Position numbers and translations under genes: made by a program. The notes under the pieces are model-generated. The model did not search any database. It was not told the origin of the DNA and was given only the letters and a program-made list of their open reading frames with translations. From JBLNDG01 sp050261415 (GTDB taxonomy: Bacteria > Bacillota > Clostridia > Lutisporales > Lutisporaceae): a stretch of 37,025 bases of DNA. The stretch covers positions 1 through 37,025 of the forward strand of contig JBLNDG010000152.1 of NCBI GenBank assembly GCA_050261415.1. The letters are read 5' to 3'. The stretch's first letter is position 1. Each line of letters begins with the position of its first letter. Below are positions 16,852 to 25,047 of the stretch, piece after piece.

Positions 16852-16956
16852 AAAGGATACACTACGACAAGTAACGCTAAACAAGATCAAAGTACATCCG
16901 TGATTGTAGCTACAACGCATGTGGAGACGTGCTGTTTGCTGTACAAAGTGAAGTAA
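16852..16956 (+). pseudogene. Possible C-terminal remnant of an RlmD/TrmA-type RNA methyltransferase
   Basis: A short open stretch without a start codon ends in ATTHVETCCLLYKVK and a stop. The H-V-E-T-x-x-L-L pattern is how 23S rRNA/tRNA uracil-C5 methyltransferases (RlmD, RlmCD, TrmA) end. No other part of that enzyme (for example the catalytic-Cys motif) is present nearby. Short match, so tentative. Confidence 0.35.
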
Positions 16957-16977
16957 AATTCGAATAAATAAATGGAT

Positions 16978-17010
16978 GCACTCGTTTTGAATATAAGACG
17001 GGTGCGTTTT
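16978..17010 (+). terminator. Terminator-like hairpin before the sugar locus
   Basis: GCACTCGTTTT (16978-16988) pairs with AAGACGGGTGC (16995-17005) through G-U wobbles, followed by GTTTTGC. It separates the SEC-C region from the sugar locus. Confidence 0.65.
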
Positions 17011-17033
17011 GCTGTAGAAAATTCGGCACTTAC

Positions 17034-17061
17034 TTGAAATCATAGGTTTAATTGGTATAAT
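17034..17061 (+). promoter_or_regulatory. Promoter of the first isomerase/dehydrogenase pair
   Basis: TTGAAA (17034-17039), a 16-nt spacer, and extended -10 TGg-TATAAT (17053-17061). It gives a leader of about 105 nt before ATG 17173. The TGTAATGGATTACA operator found upstream of lacI is not present here; a looser GATAT-N9-ATATC inverted repeat occurs in the leader. Confidence 0.7.
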
Positions 17062-17172
17062 TGATTATAGACGGATAATTATTCTGCATGTGATATAGCA
17101 TGTTCATATCAAATAGTGTCTTATCGCTGATACAACCGCACCATTTAAACATTTCATGAAAGGAAAGATAGC

Positions 17173-17985
17173 ATGAAAAGAATTATTGCGGTCAACTCCA
17201 ACACTTACCACGGGTATTCCCTAAGTGATGCTATTGCCGGAATTAATGCGGCAGGATTCAAGTACACCGAACTGACAGCCACAAAAGGTTGGACAGAGCA
17301 TGTATTCCCCACAATGGGCTTTGAAGAGCTCTGCAGAATCAAAGATGAACTCAAGCTTGCCGGTATCATTCCGTTTTCCATGAGCGGTCACTGTAATCTG
17401 ATGGATAGAGGCCGCCTGAAGGACTTTGTTCTAAATATCAAACTGGCAGCATTTTTCGGGTGCAATTATGTCATCTCTTCTATAGGAGAAGCACATCTTA
17501 AAGATAAAGCTGAGATTTCGGATCATGAGGTGGCAGAGCACATCAGAGAAATTATACCTTATCTTGAAGAATATAATCTGATACTGGGTCTTGAGAATCA
17601 CGGCAAACGTGCAGCAGGCAAACAGCTGAAAAGCATTGTTGATTTGGTGGATTCCGCCAGAGTTATGATTAACTATGATACAGCCAATGCTATTTTTTAT
17701 GGGAATGTGAACATGGAAGAAGACATAGAATCATGCATAGATAGAATTGGACATATCCACTTGAAAGACAAAGCCGGGGCCTACAACGAATGGAACTTTC
17801 CGGCCATTGGAAAAGGAAAAATTGACTTTGCAATGATCCTGGATAAGCTGAAGAAGGCTAATAATGACTGCCCGCTAAGCATTGAGATAGAATTCACCAA
17901 AGACGGAGCAAAGGATCTTGAGGAAGTAAACCAGGCAGTTAAGGATTCCTATGACTATCTGAAACATCTTGGACTTGATATTTAA
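17173..17985 (+). CDS. Sugar phosphate isomerase/epimerase-like TIM barrel (first copy)
   Basis: 270-residue protein of the xylose isomerase-like TIM barrel/AP endonuclease 2 superfamily, which includes IolE, IolI, tagatose epimerases and enzymes that cleave 3-keto-glycosides. Metal-binding positions are in place: Glu in LGLENHG (about residue 140), Asp in NYDTAN, His in HIHLKDK, and Glu in SIEIEF near the C-terminus. ATG 17173 follows GAAAGGAAAG. It is followed 46 nt later by a Gfo/Idh/MocA dehydrogenase, a common pairing in which the dehydrogenase makes a keto-sugar and the barrel enzyme isomerises or cleaves it. The exact substrate is unknown. It shares only the fold with the second copy at 25048. 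Confidence 0.85.
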   Translation: MKRIIAVNSNTYHGYSLSDAIAGINAAGFKYTELTATKGWTEHVFPTMGFEELCRIKDELKLAGIIPFSMSGHCNLMDRGRLKDFVLNIKLAAFFGCNYVISSIGEAHLKDKAEISDHEVAEHIREIIPYLEEYNLILGLENHGKRAAGKQLKSIVDLVDSARVMINYDTANAIFYGNVNMEEDIESCIDRIGHIHLKDKAGAYNEWNFPAIGKGKIDFAMILDKLKKANNDCPLSIEIEFTKDGAKDLEEVNQAVKDSYDYLKHLGLDI

Positions 17986-18031
17986 AACGAGTTCCGGTGA
18001 ATTATTTTTTTAGGCAATGGAGGGAAAACGA

Positions 18032-19006
18032 ATGGTTAAGGTTGGCATTGTTGGAATTGGAGGCATGGGTACGGTCCATTACAATAACTATCTCCATATT
18101 AGCGGATGCGAGGTTGTAGCAGCAGTGTGTCATTCCGGGCAAAGCAAAGAAAAGGCGAGGGAGCTTAAACTGGCTTCCTATGATGATATAGCCTCCATGG
18201 TAAATAGCGAGGAAATAGATGTCATAGATATCTGCACACCGACTTATCTTCACAAAGAACAGGTGATGGAAGGCTTGAGACAGGGCAAGCATGTCATTGT
18301 GGAGAAGCCGATTGCGCTGCATAAGAAAGATGCTGAGGAGATGTTTGACTTGGCATCACGGAAAAACCTGCTTTTGTTTGTAGCCCAGGTAGTCCAGTTT
18401 ACAAAGGAATCAGAAATACTGCATGAAGCTGTGAAAAGCGGAAAATATGGCAAGCCCCTGAATGGGCATTTTGAAAGAATTAGTGGGCGCCCACAGTGGA
18501 TTAAGAATGGCTGGCTTTTTGACAAAAATAAAAGTGGAGTCCTCCCCTTTGACCTGCATGTCCATGATCTGGATTTAATCATCAGTCTTTTTGGGAAACC
18601 CAGAAGCTTTACCTATACAAGCTGCGGAAGGTCAGAGGTGAACTACAAAGAGGAATATAGATTTAGCTATACCTTTGGAGATTTTAACGTGACAGCTGAA
18701 GCCGCATGGTTTAACGCCAATTATCCCTTCAGAGCAAGCTGGCGTGTTTATTTTGAAAGAGGATTATTAGAAAATGATGGGCAAAAGGTGGTATTATACC
18801 GGCCCAATGAAGAACCCTTCCATTATCAACTGGAAGAGTCGGTTTCAGTGTCCACAGGCATCAATTTGCCGGCCACTGGGATGTTCTATAATGAGATCTC
18901 CCACTTCATTGAGTGCATTGAAAAAGGCATTCTGTCAAACCGGGTCAGCCGGGACCAGATCGTAGCAGGTGTGGAGATCATGGAAGAAATACTGAAAGGC
19001 GAATAG
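18032..19006 (+). CDS. Gfo/Idh/MocA family oxidoreductase (first copy)
   Basis: 324-residue NAD(P)-dependent dehydrogenase. The N-terminal Rossmann fold has GIVGIGGMGTVH (residues 4-15) and the family EKP signature in VIVEKPIALHKKDAEEM (near residue 90). The C-terminal domain carries DLHVHDLDLI, where the Asp/His of the active site usually lie. ATG 18032 sits 7 nt after GGAGGG; an ATG at 18017 is in frame but overlaps that ribosome site. Members oxidise sugars, cyclitols or glycosides. It forms a two-gene unit with the barrel protein at 17173, just upstream of the lacI promoter. Confidence 0.88.
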   Translation: MVKVGIVGIGGMGTVHYNNYLHISGCEVVAAVCHSGQSKEKARELKLASYDDIASMVNSEEIDVIDICTPTYLHKEQVMEGLRQGKHVIVEKPIALHKKDAEEMFDLASRKNLLLFVAQVVQFTKESEILHEAVKSGKYGKPLNGHFERISGRPQWIKNGWLFDKNKSGVLPFDLHVHDLDLIISLFGKPRSFTYTSCGRSEVNYKEEYRFSYTFGDFNVTAEAAWFNANYPFRASWRVYFERGLLENDGQKVVLYRPNEEPFHYQLEESVSVSTGINLPATGMFYNEISHFIECIEKGILSNRVSRDQIVAGVEIMEEILKGE

Positions 19007-19029
19007 AATATAAAATTTATCAGAATATA

Positions 19030-19058
19030 TTGACAAAGCAGGAATATATATCTATACT
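19030..19058 (+). promoter_or_regulatory. Sigma-A promoter of the lacI/sugar ABC operon
   Basis: TTGACA (19030-19035), 17-nt spacer, TATACT (19053-19058): close to consensus. The first operator begins 5 nt after the -10, over the likely start point. Confidence 0.85.
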
Positions 19059-19062
19059 AAAA

Positions 19063-19113
19063 ATGTAATGGATTACATCTTTTATTTTTTAACATAAGTG
19101 TAATGGATTACAT
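19063..19113. promoter_or_regulatory. Two identical LacI-type operators
   Basis: TGTAATGGATTACA occurs at 19064-19077 and again at 19099-19112, 35 bp apart centre to centre. Each is a palindrome apart from the central GG (TGTAAT and ATTACA arms), the even-centred form typical of LacI/CcpA-family sites. Position over the start point of the promoter for a LacI gene implies autorepression. Thirty-five bp is about 3.3 helical turns. Confidence 0.85.
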
Positions 19114-19167
19114 TCCAAATATTAACAACACTTCAATATATTTATTGATCACATATAGGAGGTTCAC

Positions 19168-20172
19168 ATGTCTACAATAGCAGATGTTGCAAGAGAAGCC
19201 AATGTTTCAGTGGCGACAGTATCTCGAGTTCTCAATAACCAGGATTCAGTGAGGCCGGAAACATCCGAGCGAGTCTACAGGGCTATAGAGAAGCTTGCTT
19301 TTGTACCCAATATGTCAGCAAGAAATTTAAGGAGAAATGAAACAAGAGTAATCCTCATTGTGACGCCTAATATCACAAATCCCTATTATGCTCATATCCT
19401 TACAGGAATAGGGGATGGGGCTAATGAATCCGGATACAGTGCACTTATATATAATACAGCAGGGGATGAGACCAGGGAAAAGGCAGCCTTGGATATGCTG
19501 AAAAAGAGGAAAGCAGATGGAGCGATACTTCTTGCTAGCAATATAGATTCCTTGTGGATAAAGGAATACTCTGACAGCTTCCCCATCGTTCAGTGCTCCG
19601 AGTATGCTCTGGAATTGGATGCGCCAAGGGTCTCCATCGATAATTACAAAGCCGCACAGGATATTATGGAATATATCATAGGCCTGGGACATAAAAGAAT
19701 TGCCACAATAAGCAGTTCTAACAACTATATCTCCACTGCACTTAGGCTGCAAGGCTACAAAGACTCTCTTGAACGCCATGACATTGAGGTATGCAAAGAT
19801 TACATTGCCTCAGCCAATGCTGATTACTCATTCAAAAGCGGAAAAGCCGCGGCATTCAAGCTGCTTCAGCAGAAAAGCAGGCCTACAGCTATATTTTGCA
19901 TATCAGATACTATTGCTCTTGGAGCAATCACGGCAGCCAAGGAACTAGGCCTCCGGGTGCCGGAGGATCTTACTGTCATCGGTTTTGATGATGTGGATGA
20001 CACTACAATGTTTCATCCATATATAACTACCATTGCCCAGCCTTGTTATGAACTGGGAAAAGAGTCCTTCAGGATTTTGCACTTATGCATGAATAACGGG
20101 AAAGAAACAAACAAAAAGGTGATACTTCCACATGATTTCATTATCAGGGAATCATCGGCATCATTTCATTAG
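19168..20172 (+). CDS. LacI family transcriptional regulator
   Basis: 334-residue LacI/GalR repressor of normal length. The N-terminal helix-turn-helix TIADVAREANVSVATVSRVLN (residues 3-23) and hinge helix region (ARNLRRN) are intact. The rest is a periplasmic-binding-protein-like sensor domain with ITNPYYAHILTGI and VIGFDDV motifs. ATG 19168 follows TAGGAGG. It heads the sugar ABC operon, with two matching operators between its promoter and start codon, so it very likely represses itself and the transport genes until a sugar-like ligand appears. CcpA is unlikely because of the local context. Confidence 0.92.
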   Translation: MSTIADVAREANVSVATVSRVLNNQDSVRPETSERVYRAIEKLAFVPNMSARNLRRNETRVILIVTPNITNPYYAHILTGIGDGANESGYSALIYNTAGDETREKAALDMLKKRKADGAILLASNIDSLWIKEYSDSFPIVQCSEYALELDAPRVSIDNYKAAQDIMEYIIGLGHKRIATISSSNNYISTALRLQGYKDSLERHDIEVCKDYIASANADYSFKSGKAAAFKLLQQKSRPTAIFCISDTIALGAITAAKELGLRVPEDLTVIGFDDVDDTTMFHPYITTIAQPCYELGKESFRILHLCMNNGKETNKKVILPHDFIIRESSASFH

Positions 20173-20242
20173 AAGTTAACTGCAATATAGCGGATTGCAG
20201 TTGATAGTATACCTAAGTCTTACTATTAAGGGGGTTGTATTA

Positions 20243-21223
20243 ATGAAAAAGGCTATTGGTGTAATTCTGGTTGTATCTTTACTGATGACACTGCTTCTTT
20301 CCGGGTGTACAGCAAAACCGGCAAGTAGTCAGGCTGGCACTACAAGCAATGAAGCAGCTGCTAAAAAGTACAAGGTCGGTATCCTCGCGCCTGCTGTCAC
20401 ACATGGATGGGTTGCTGCTGTTGCCTACAATGCTGAAGCCCGTGCAAAAGAGCTGTCCGACCAGATCGAGTACAAGATTCAAACAAGCAACAATGCTGAA
20501 GAGATGACTTCTCAATTGGACGACCTGATGACATGGGGAGCACAAGCCATCGTGGCATTCCCCCAGTGGCAAGGCATGGAAGTGCCGATAAAGAAGGCGC
20601 TGGATGCCGGTATCAAGGTTGTGAACTTTGATATCGAAATTGCAGTGGACGGCGTATACAGGGTTGCCGGAGACAACGAAGATATGGGTGTTCAAGGAGC
20701 CAACTACATAGTAAACAAGATTGGCAAAGAAGGGACAGTAGTTATGCTGGAGGTTCCAACGTCAGGTTCCGTATCCGAACTGAGAAAGAGAGGCTTTGTT
20801 GATACAGTAAGTAAAATTGCACCGAATCTGAAAATTGTCACATATGCTACCCAGTTTACCCGTGAAGATGGGTTAAAGGACTTTGCCGATATTCTTACAA
20901 AGAATCCTAAAATTGATGCAGTATATTCCATGGATGATGAAACTTCCATAGGTGTATTGCAGGCAATAAAGGAAGCCGGAAGAACCGATATCAAGGTAGT
21001 AACCGGCGGCGGCGGAATGCAGGAATATTTTAAGATGATGCCTGAAAACAAGGACATATGGATACAGTCCGCCCTGTACAGCCCAGCTATGGTAAAGGAT
21101 GCTGTAAATGTAGCGCTTAAGGTCCTGAAGGGCGAACAGGTTCAGAAGGTTACCATTATTCCAACCACCATTGTAGACAGAGACAACTACAAGAATTTCC
21201 TGGACGCAAATTCACCATACTAA
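20243..21223 (+). CDS. Sugar ABC transporter substrate-binding lipoprotein (RbsB-like)
   Basis: 326-residue type I periplasmic-binding protein. MKKAIGVILVVSLLMTLLLSGC is a lipoprotein signal peptide (lipobox LLSGC), so it is membrane-tethered. The mature part has two Rossmann-like lobes, with YKVGILAPAVTHGWVAAVAYNAEA at the start and VYSMDDETSIGVLQAIKEAG in the second half, as in ribose, galactose and inositol binding proteins. ATG 20243 is preceded by AAGGGGG; an in-frame start at 20195 would bury the signal peptide. It is the uptake receptor for the ATPase and permease that follow. Hairpins after the gene probably raise its level above theirs. Confidence 0.9.
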   Translation: MKKAIGVILVVSLLMTLLLSGCTAKPASSQAGTTSNEAAAKKYKVGILAPAVTHGWVAAVAYNAEARAKELSDQIEYKIQTSNNAEEMTSQLDDLMTWGAQAIVAFPQWQGMEVPIKKALDAGIKVVNFDIEIAVDGVYRVAGDNEDMGVQGANYIVNKIGKEGTVVMLEVPTSGSVSELRKRGFVDTVSKIAPNLKIVTYATQFTREDGLKDFADILTKNPKIDAVYSMDDETSIGVLQAIKEAGRTDIKVVTGGGGMQEYFKMMPENKDIWIQSALYSPAMVKDAVNVALKVLKGEQVQKVTIIPTTIVDRDNYKNFLDANSPY

Positions 21224-21263
21224 AGCTTTGAATAGCATCGAAAAGAGATCATAAACAGAAAAA

Positions 21264-21397
21264 GGGGTTATGGCATTGCCATAACCTCTGTCATAACGAG
21301 CAGGAGCGTTTATTCTACATTAATCTGTCACGCTCCGTAAGCGAGTTTCATAAAAGGCTTCCTTGGTCGTTAAGATGTTTCAATAGAAGCCTTTTTT
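21264..21397 (+). terminator. Three hairpins between the binding-protein and ATPase genes
   Basis: GGTTATGGC/GCCATAACC (21266-21274 with 21278-21286), GGAGCGT/ACGCTCC (21303-21309 with 21330-21336), and AAAAGGCTTC/GAAGCCTTTT (21352-21361 with 21386-21395) ending in six T. The last is a plausible intrinsic terminator and the first a very stable stem. In sugar ABC operons such elements stabilise the binding-protein mRNA and let only part of transcription continue. Confidence 0.7.
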
Positions 21398-21422
21398 ATA
21401 TCAAAGAAACGGATGTGATTTT

Positions 21423-22910
21423 ATGACTGTTGAGATGAGGAATATCATTAAATCATTCGGAAGTAACGAGATCCTGAAAGATGTATCATTCAAACTAAGC
21501 GGCGGTGAAATATGCGCACTAATTGGTGAAAACGGAGCTGGAAAATCAACCCTCATGAATATATTGGGCGGAGTCTTTAAAATGAACTCTGGTTCCATAT
21601 ACCTGGATGGTAAAAAAGTGGAATTCAATACTCCCGCGGAATCCCTTGAAGCGGGAATAGCATTTATCCATCAAGAACTCAACCTCATCAATGATTTGCC
21701 GGTTTATGAAAATATGTTCCTTGGCAGGGAAATTAAAAATAAAAGAGGGCGGCTGGATTTGGAGAGAATGGTTCAGGAAACGGAAGAAGTTTTCAGGCAA
21801 ATGAACGTGAATCTGGATCCCGGAACCATGGTCCGCGACCTTGATGCCTCATACAAACAGATAGTTGAAATATGCCGGGCTATGATGATGAAGGCATCGG
21901 TCATTATCATGGATGAGCCCACTACTTCATTGACAGAACCGGAAATCGAACGGGTTTTCAATATGATGCGGACTTTAAAAAGCCATAACGTTGGCATTAT
22001 TTTCATCTCCCACAAACTTAACGAGGTCATGGAAATCTGTGAAAGATACATAGTCTTGCGGGATGGCCGCCTTGTAGCTGAAGGAAACGTAAGCGAAGTT
22101 ACCACCGATGACCTGGCACGTTTCATGGTAGGTTATGACGTTAGAACAGAACGGCTTCTAAGAGAGAAGAAATTGGGAGATGAAATATTGCGGGTAGAGA
22201 AGCTTACTCACAAGACGGCCTTCCGCGATATCAGCTTTAGTGTAAGGACCGGAGAAATACTGGGAGTAACCGGATTGCTTGGTGATGGACGGAGTGAACT
22301 GTTCCAATCCATTTTTGGCGCAGACAATGTGTCTTCAGGAAAAATATACATGAGCGGGAAAGAGATCAATAGGCATAGTACTATCCAGACACTAAATGAA
22401 GGAATCGGCTATCTTCCGCGAAACAGGAAAGAAAATGGAATCATAAAGGATATGGATATAATTGAGAATGCTTCCATTGTCACTTGGCCTAAATTTGCAA
22501 AACGAGGTGTTATCGACAGGTCGCGGCATAATGAGATGTTTGAAAAACAAGTCAAGGGATTAAAAATAAAGATGGGCAAGAATACTGACAACATCAGCAG
22601 CCTTTCCGGAGGAAACCAACAGAAGGTTGTGCTTGCAAAATGGCTTACGGCAAGCCCCAAACTGCTCATTATGGATAATCCTACCCAAGGCGTGGATGTG
22701 GGGGCCAAAGAAGATATTTACGATATAATCTTAAAACTTGCCGAAAAAGGTATTGCAGTAGTCGTGCTTTCCAGTGAGGCACAGGAAATTATACGTGTAT
22801 GTGATAGGGCGTTTGTCATGTACCATGGAGCGATCCAGGGTGAGGTCACTGGAGCGACAATGAATGAGCATGACATCATGCGGCTTGCTACTGGTGGGAA
22901 ACTGAGCTAA
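21423..22910 (+). CDS. Sugar ABC transporter ATPase, double NBD (RbsA/MglA-like)
   Basis: 495-residue protein with two fused nucleotide-binding domains, as in RbsA, MglA and XylG. N-terminal domain: Walker A GENGAGKST (about residues 37-45), Walker B VIIMDEPTTSL and H-loop ISHKLNEVM. C-terminal domain: degenerate Walker A (LLGDGRSELFQ), signature LSGGNQQKVVLAKWL, Walker B LLIMDNPTQGVDVGAK. In that last motif the usual catalytic Glu after Asp is Asn, which I count as unusual. The first domain also has a weakened signature (LDASYKQIVEICRAM), as is normal in this family. Start ATG 21423 has only a weak ribosome site. It drives uptake through the permease 20 nt downstream. Confidence 0.92.
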   Translation: MTVEMRNIIKSFGSNEILKDVSFKLSGGEICALIGENGAGKSTLMNILGGVFKMNSGSIYLDGKKVEFNTPAESLEAGIAFIHQELNLINDLPVYENMFLGREIKNKRGRLDLERMVQETEEVFRQMNVNLDPGTMVRDLDASYKQIVEICRAMMMKASVIIMDEPTTSLTEPEIERVFNMMRTLKSHNVGIIFISHKLNEVMEICERYIVLRDGRLVAEGNVSEVTTDDLARFMVGYDVRTERLLREKKLGDEILRVEKLTHKTAFRDISFSVRTGEILGVTGLLGDGRSELFQSIFGADNVSSGKIYMSGKEINRHSTIQTLNEGIGYLPRNRKENGIIKDMDIIENASIVTWPKFAKRGVIDRSRHNEMFEKQVKGLKIKMGKNTDNISSLSGGNQQKVVLAKWLTASPKLLIMDNPTQGVDVGAKEDIYDIILKLAEKGIAVVVLSSEAQEIIRVCDRAFVMYHGAIQGEVTGATMNEHDIMRLATGGKLS

Positions 22911-22929
22911 AGCAGAGGGGGAAGCGAAT

Positions 22930-23973
22930 ATGTATAAGATCAATGTAAAAAATAAAAAAAGCTTTTTTGAATGGTTTATTCATAGATGGACGACAGAACC
23001 ATTGTTTAGCACAGCTATCGCACTCCTGGTAATGATAATACTTCAGACAGTGGTTTTAGGGTTTGATTATGATTCTGTCGGCAGCTGGTTTAGCTCCTGG
23101 TTGAACAACTGGATCAACATCCTGAGAAATAATGCCGGGATCGGAATAATCTCACTGGGTATGACATTTGTCATTATCTCGGGAGGAATCGATCTTGCAG
23201 TCGGTTCAACATTGGTTGCCACAGGTGCCGTGATTATGATGCTCATAGACAAAGGACCGAAGGGAATTCTGGCTAAAATAGGAATAACAGGGGCTCCGGC
23301 ATTTGCTGTTGCAATAATCCTAGGGATTGCACTGGGATACTTACTTGGTACAGGGATAGGGCTTTTAATCACAAAAGGCAAGATACCCCCTTTCATTGCT
23401 ACTCTTGGTGCCATGATGATTTTTAGGAGCCTTACACAGCATTTCATGCAAGGCTATAACCCTACGGTACCTAAAGAGTTTCTTCAAATTTCCAGTTTCG
23501 GAATAGGAAACTTCATGCTCATGCCGATTATATATTGGGCAATTATTGCATACGCCTTATATTATGTATCAAAACGGACTATCTTTGGAAGACAGGTCAT
23601 TGCAGTGGGATCCAATGAAAGAGCCGCAAAGCTTTCGGGCGTAAATGTAGAAAAAGTAAAGACCCGTGTATACTCCCTTATGGGGATACTGGTTGCCATA
23701 GCAGCCATAATCCAAGTGTCGCGAATTGGCTCCATGGATTTTGCCAATGCCGGAAGAGGTAACGAAATGGATGCCATTGCTGCAGCTGTGGTGGGCGGGA
23801 CCAGTATGAGCGGCGGTAGAGGAGTTATTATTGGAACAGTATATGGCATGCTGATTATTGCTGTCATGAACAACCTGCTGAATCTATTTGGTGTGCCGCC
23901 ATTCCTGAGGGAGGCCTTCAAGGGTTTGATTGTGGTTTGCGCGGTGCTTATGCAAAGAAAGGAAAAAGCTTAA
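22930..23973 (+). CDS. Sugar ABC transporter permease (RbsC-like)
   Basis: 347-residue membrane protein of the RbsC/XylH/MglC family with about 8-10 helices. The conserved GMTFVIISGGIDLAVGS block (about residues 75-91), TLGAMMIFRSL, and the cytoplasmic coupling segment VGSNERAAKLSGVNVEKVK (about residues 225-243) are all present. ATG 22930 follows AGAGGGGGAAG. It forms the transmembrane channel with the double-NBD ATPase upstream and receives sugar from the lipoprotein encoded at 20243. Confidence 0.93.
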   Translation: MYKINVKNKKSFFEWFIHRWTTEPLFSTAIALLVMIILQTVVLGFDYDSVGSWFSSWLNNWINILRNNAGIGIISLGMTFVIISGGIDLAVGSTLVATGAVIMMLIDKGPKGILAKIGITGAPAFAVAIILGIALGYLLGTGIGLLITKGKIPPFIATLGAMMIFRSLTQHFMQGYNPTVPKEFLQISSFGIGNFMLMPIIYWAIIAYALYYVSKRTIFGRQVIAVGSNERAAKLSGVNVEKVKTRVYSLMGILVAIAAIIQVSRIGSMDFANAGRGNEMDAIAAAVVGGTSMSGGRGVIIGTVYGMLIIAVMNNLLNLFGVPPFLREAFKGLIVVCAVLMQRKEKA

Positions 23974-23993
23974 AGTTTGGAGGTTGAAAATTC

Positions 23994-25034
23994 ATGGTCA
24001 ATATTGGAGTCATTGGATGTGGGAAAATTGCACAGGTCAGACATATACCTGAATATGCCGATAATAAAAACTGCTCTCTTGTGGGTTTCTATGACAGAAG
24101 CTTGAGCCGGGCAGAAGAAATGGTGCAAAAATATGGGGGACTGGCCTTTTCTTCTTATAAAGAACTCCTGGAAAATAAAGAGATTGACGCTGTCAGTATA
24201 TGCGTGTCCAATCATTTGCATGCTGAAATCACTATAGCTGCCCTTCATGCCGGCAAGCATGTCCTCTGTGAAAAACCCATGGCAACAACAATTTCAGATT
24301 GTGAAGCCATGGTTAAGGCAGCGGAGGAAACAGGGAAGAAGCTCCTCATTGGGCACAACCAAAGATTGACACCGGCACACATAAGAGCAAAGCAGCTCAT
24401 CAAAGAAGGACTCATAGGGGACATAATTACATTCAAAACAACATTTGGTCATAGCGGGCCTGAAACCTGGAGCATAAATCCGGGACGGGATGTGTGGTTC
24501 TTTGACAAGAAAGCTGCTGCTATGGGTGTCATGGCAGACTTGGGGGTTCATAAAACGGACCTTATACAGTTTTTAACCGGCCAAACCATAATTGAAGCTA
24601 CAGCAAAACTTACTACCCTTGACAAAAGGAATTCCGACGGAAAACTCATTGGGGTCGATGATAATGCCTTTTGTATATACAGGATGACTAACGGAATTGT
24701 TGGGACATTGACAGTTAGCTGGACCTATTACGGACCAGAGGACAACAGTACAGTGCTATATGGAAGTAAAGGAATTATGAGAATATATGATGATCCCGAC
24801 TACTCCATAAAGGTTATGCTCCATAATGGCGAGAAAATTAACTATAAGCTTGAGAGTATTCAGACAAATGATAACCAAACTAAATCCGGCGTAATTGACC
24901 TCTTTATAGACAGTATTATGAACGATAAGGAAACGGAGCTGTCCGGTAGAGTTGCACTTAGTGCCATGAGAGCCGTGTTTGCCAGTGTTGAATCATCAGG
25001 TACTGGAAAAACAGTCGCCATAAATAAGGATTAA
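23994..25034 (+). CDS. Gfo/Idh/MocA family oxidoreductase (second copy)
   Basis: 346-residue NAD(P)-dependent dehydrogenase. N-terminal GVIGCGKIAQVRHIP, the EKP signature in VLCEKPMATTISDCEAM (near residue 93), and MADLGVHKTDLIQFLTG near residue 180 define the family; Asp and His of the last segment are probable active-site residues. ATG 23994 follows TTGGAGG. It is translated as part of the LacI-controlled operon, 20 nt after the permease. It is clearly distinct from the first copy at 18032, so the two probably act on different intermediates. MyoI-type inositol dehydrogenases and glycoside 3-dehydrogenases are candidate relatives. Confidence 0.9.
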   Translation: MVNIGVIGCGKIAQVRHIPEYADNKNCSLVGFYDRSLSRAEEMVQKYGGLAFSSYKELLENKEIDAVSICVSNHLHAEITIAALHAGKHVLCEKPMATTISDCEAMVKAAEETGKKLLIGHNQRLTPAHIRAKQLIKEGLIGDIITFKTTFGHSGPETWSINPGRDVWFFDKKAAAMGVMADLGVHKTDLIQFLTGQTIIEATAKLTTLDKRNSDGKLIGVDDNAFCIYRMTNGIVGTLTVSWTYYGPEDNSTVLYGSKGIMRIYDDPDYSIKVMLHNGEKINYKLESIQTNDNQTKSGVIDLFIDSIMNDKETELSGRVALSAMRAVFASVESSGTGKTVAINKD

Positions 25035-25047
25035 GGAGGATGAAGGA

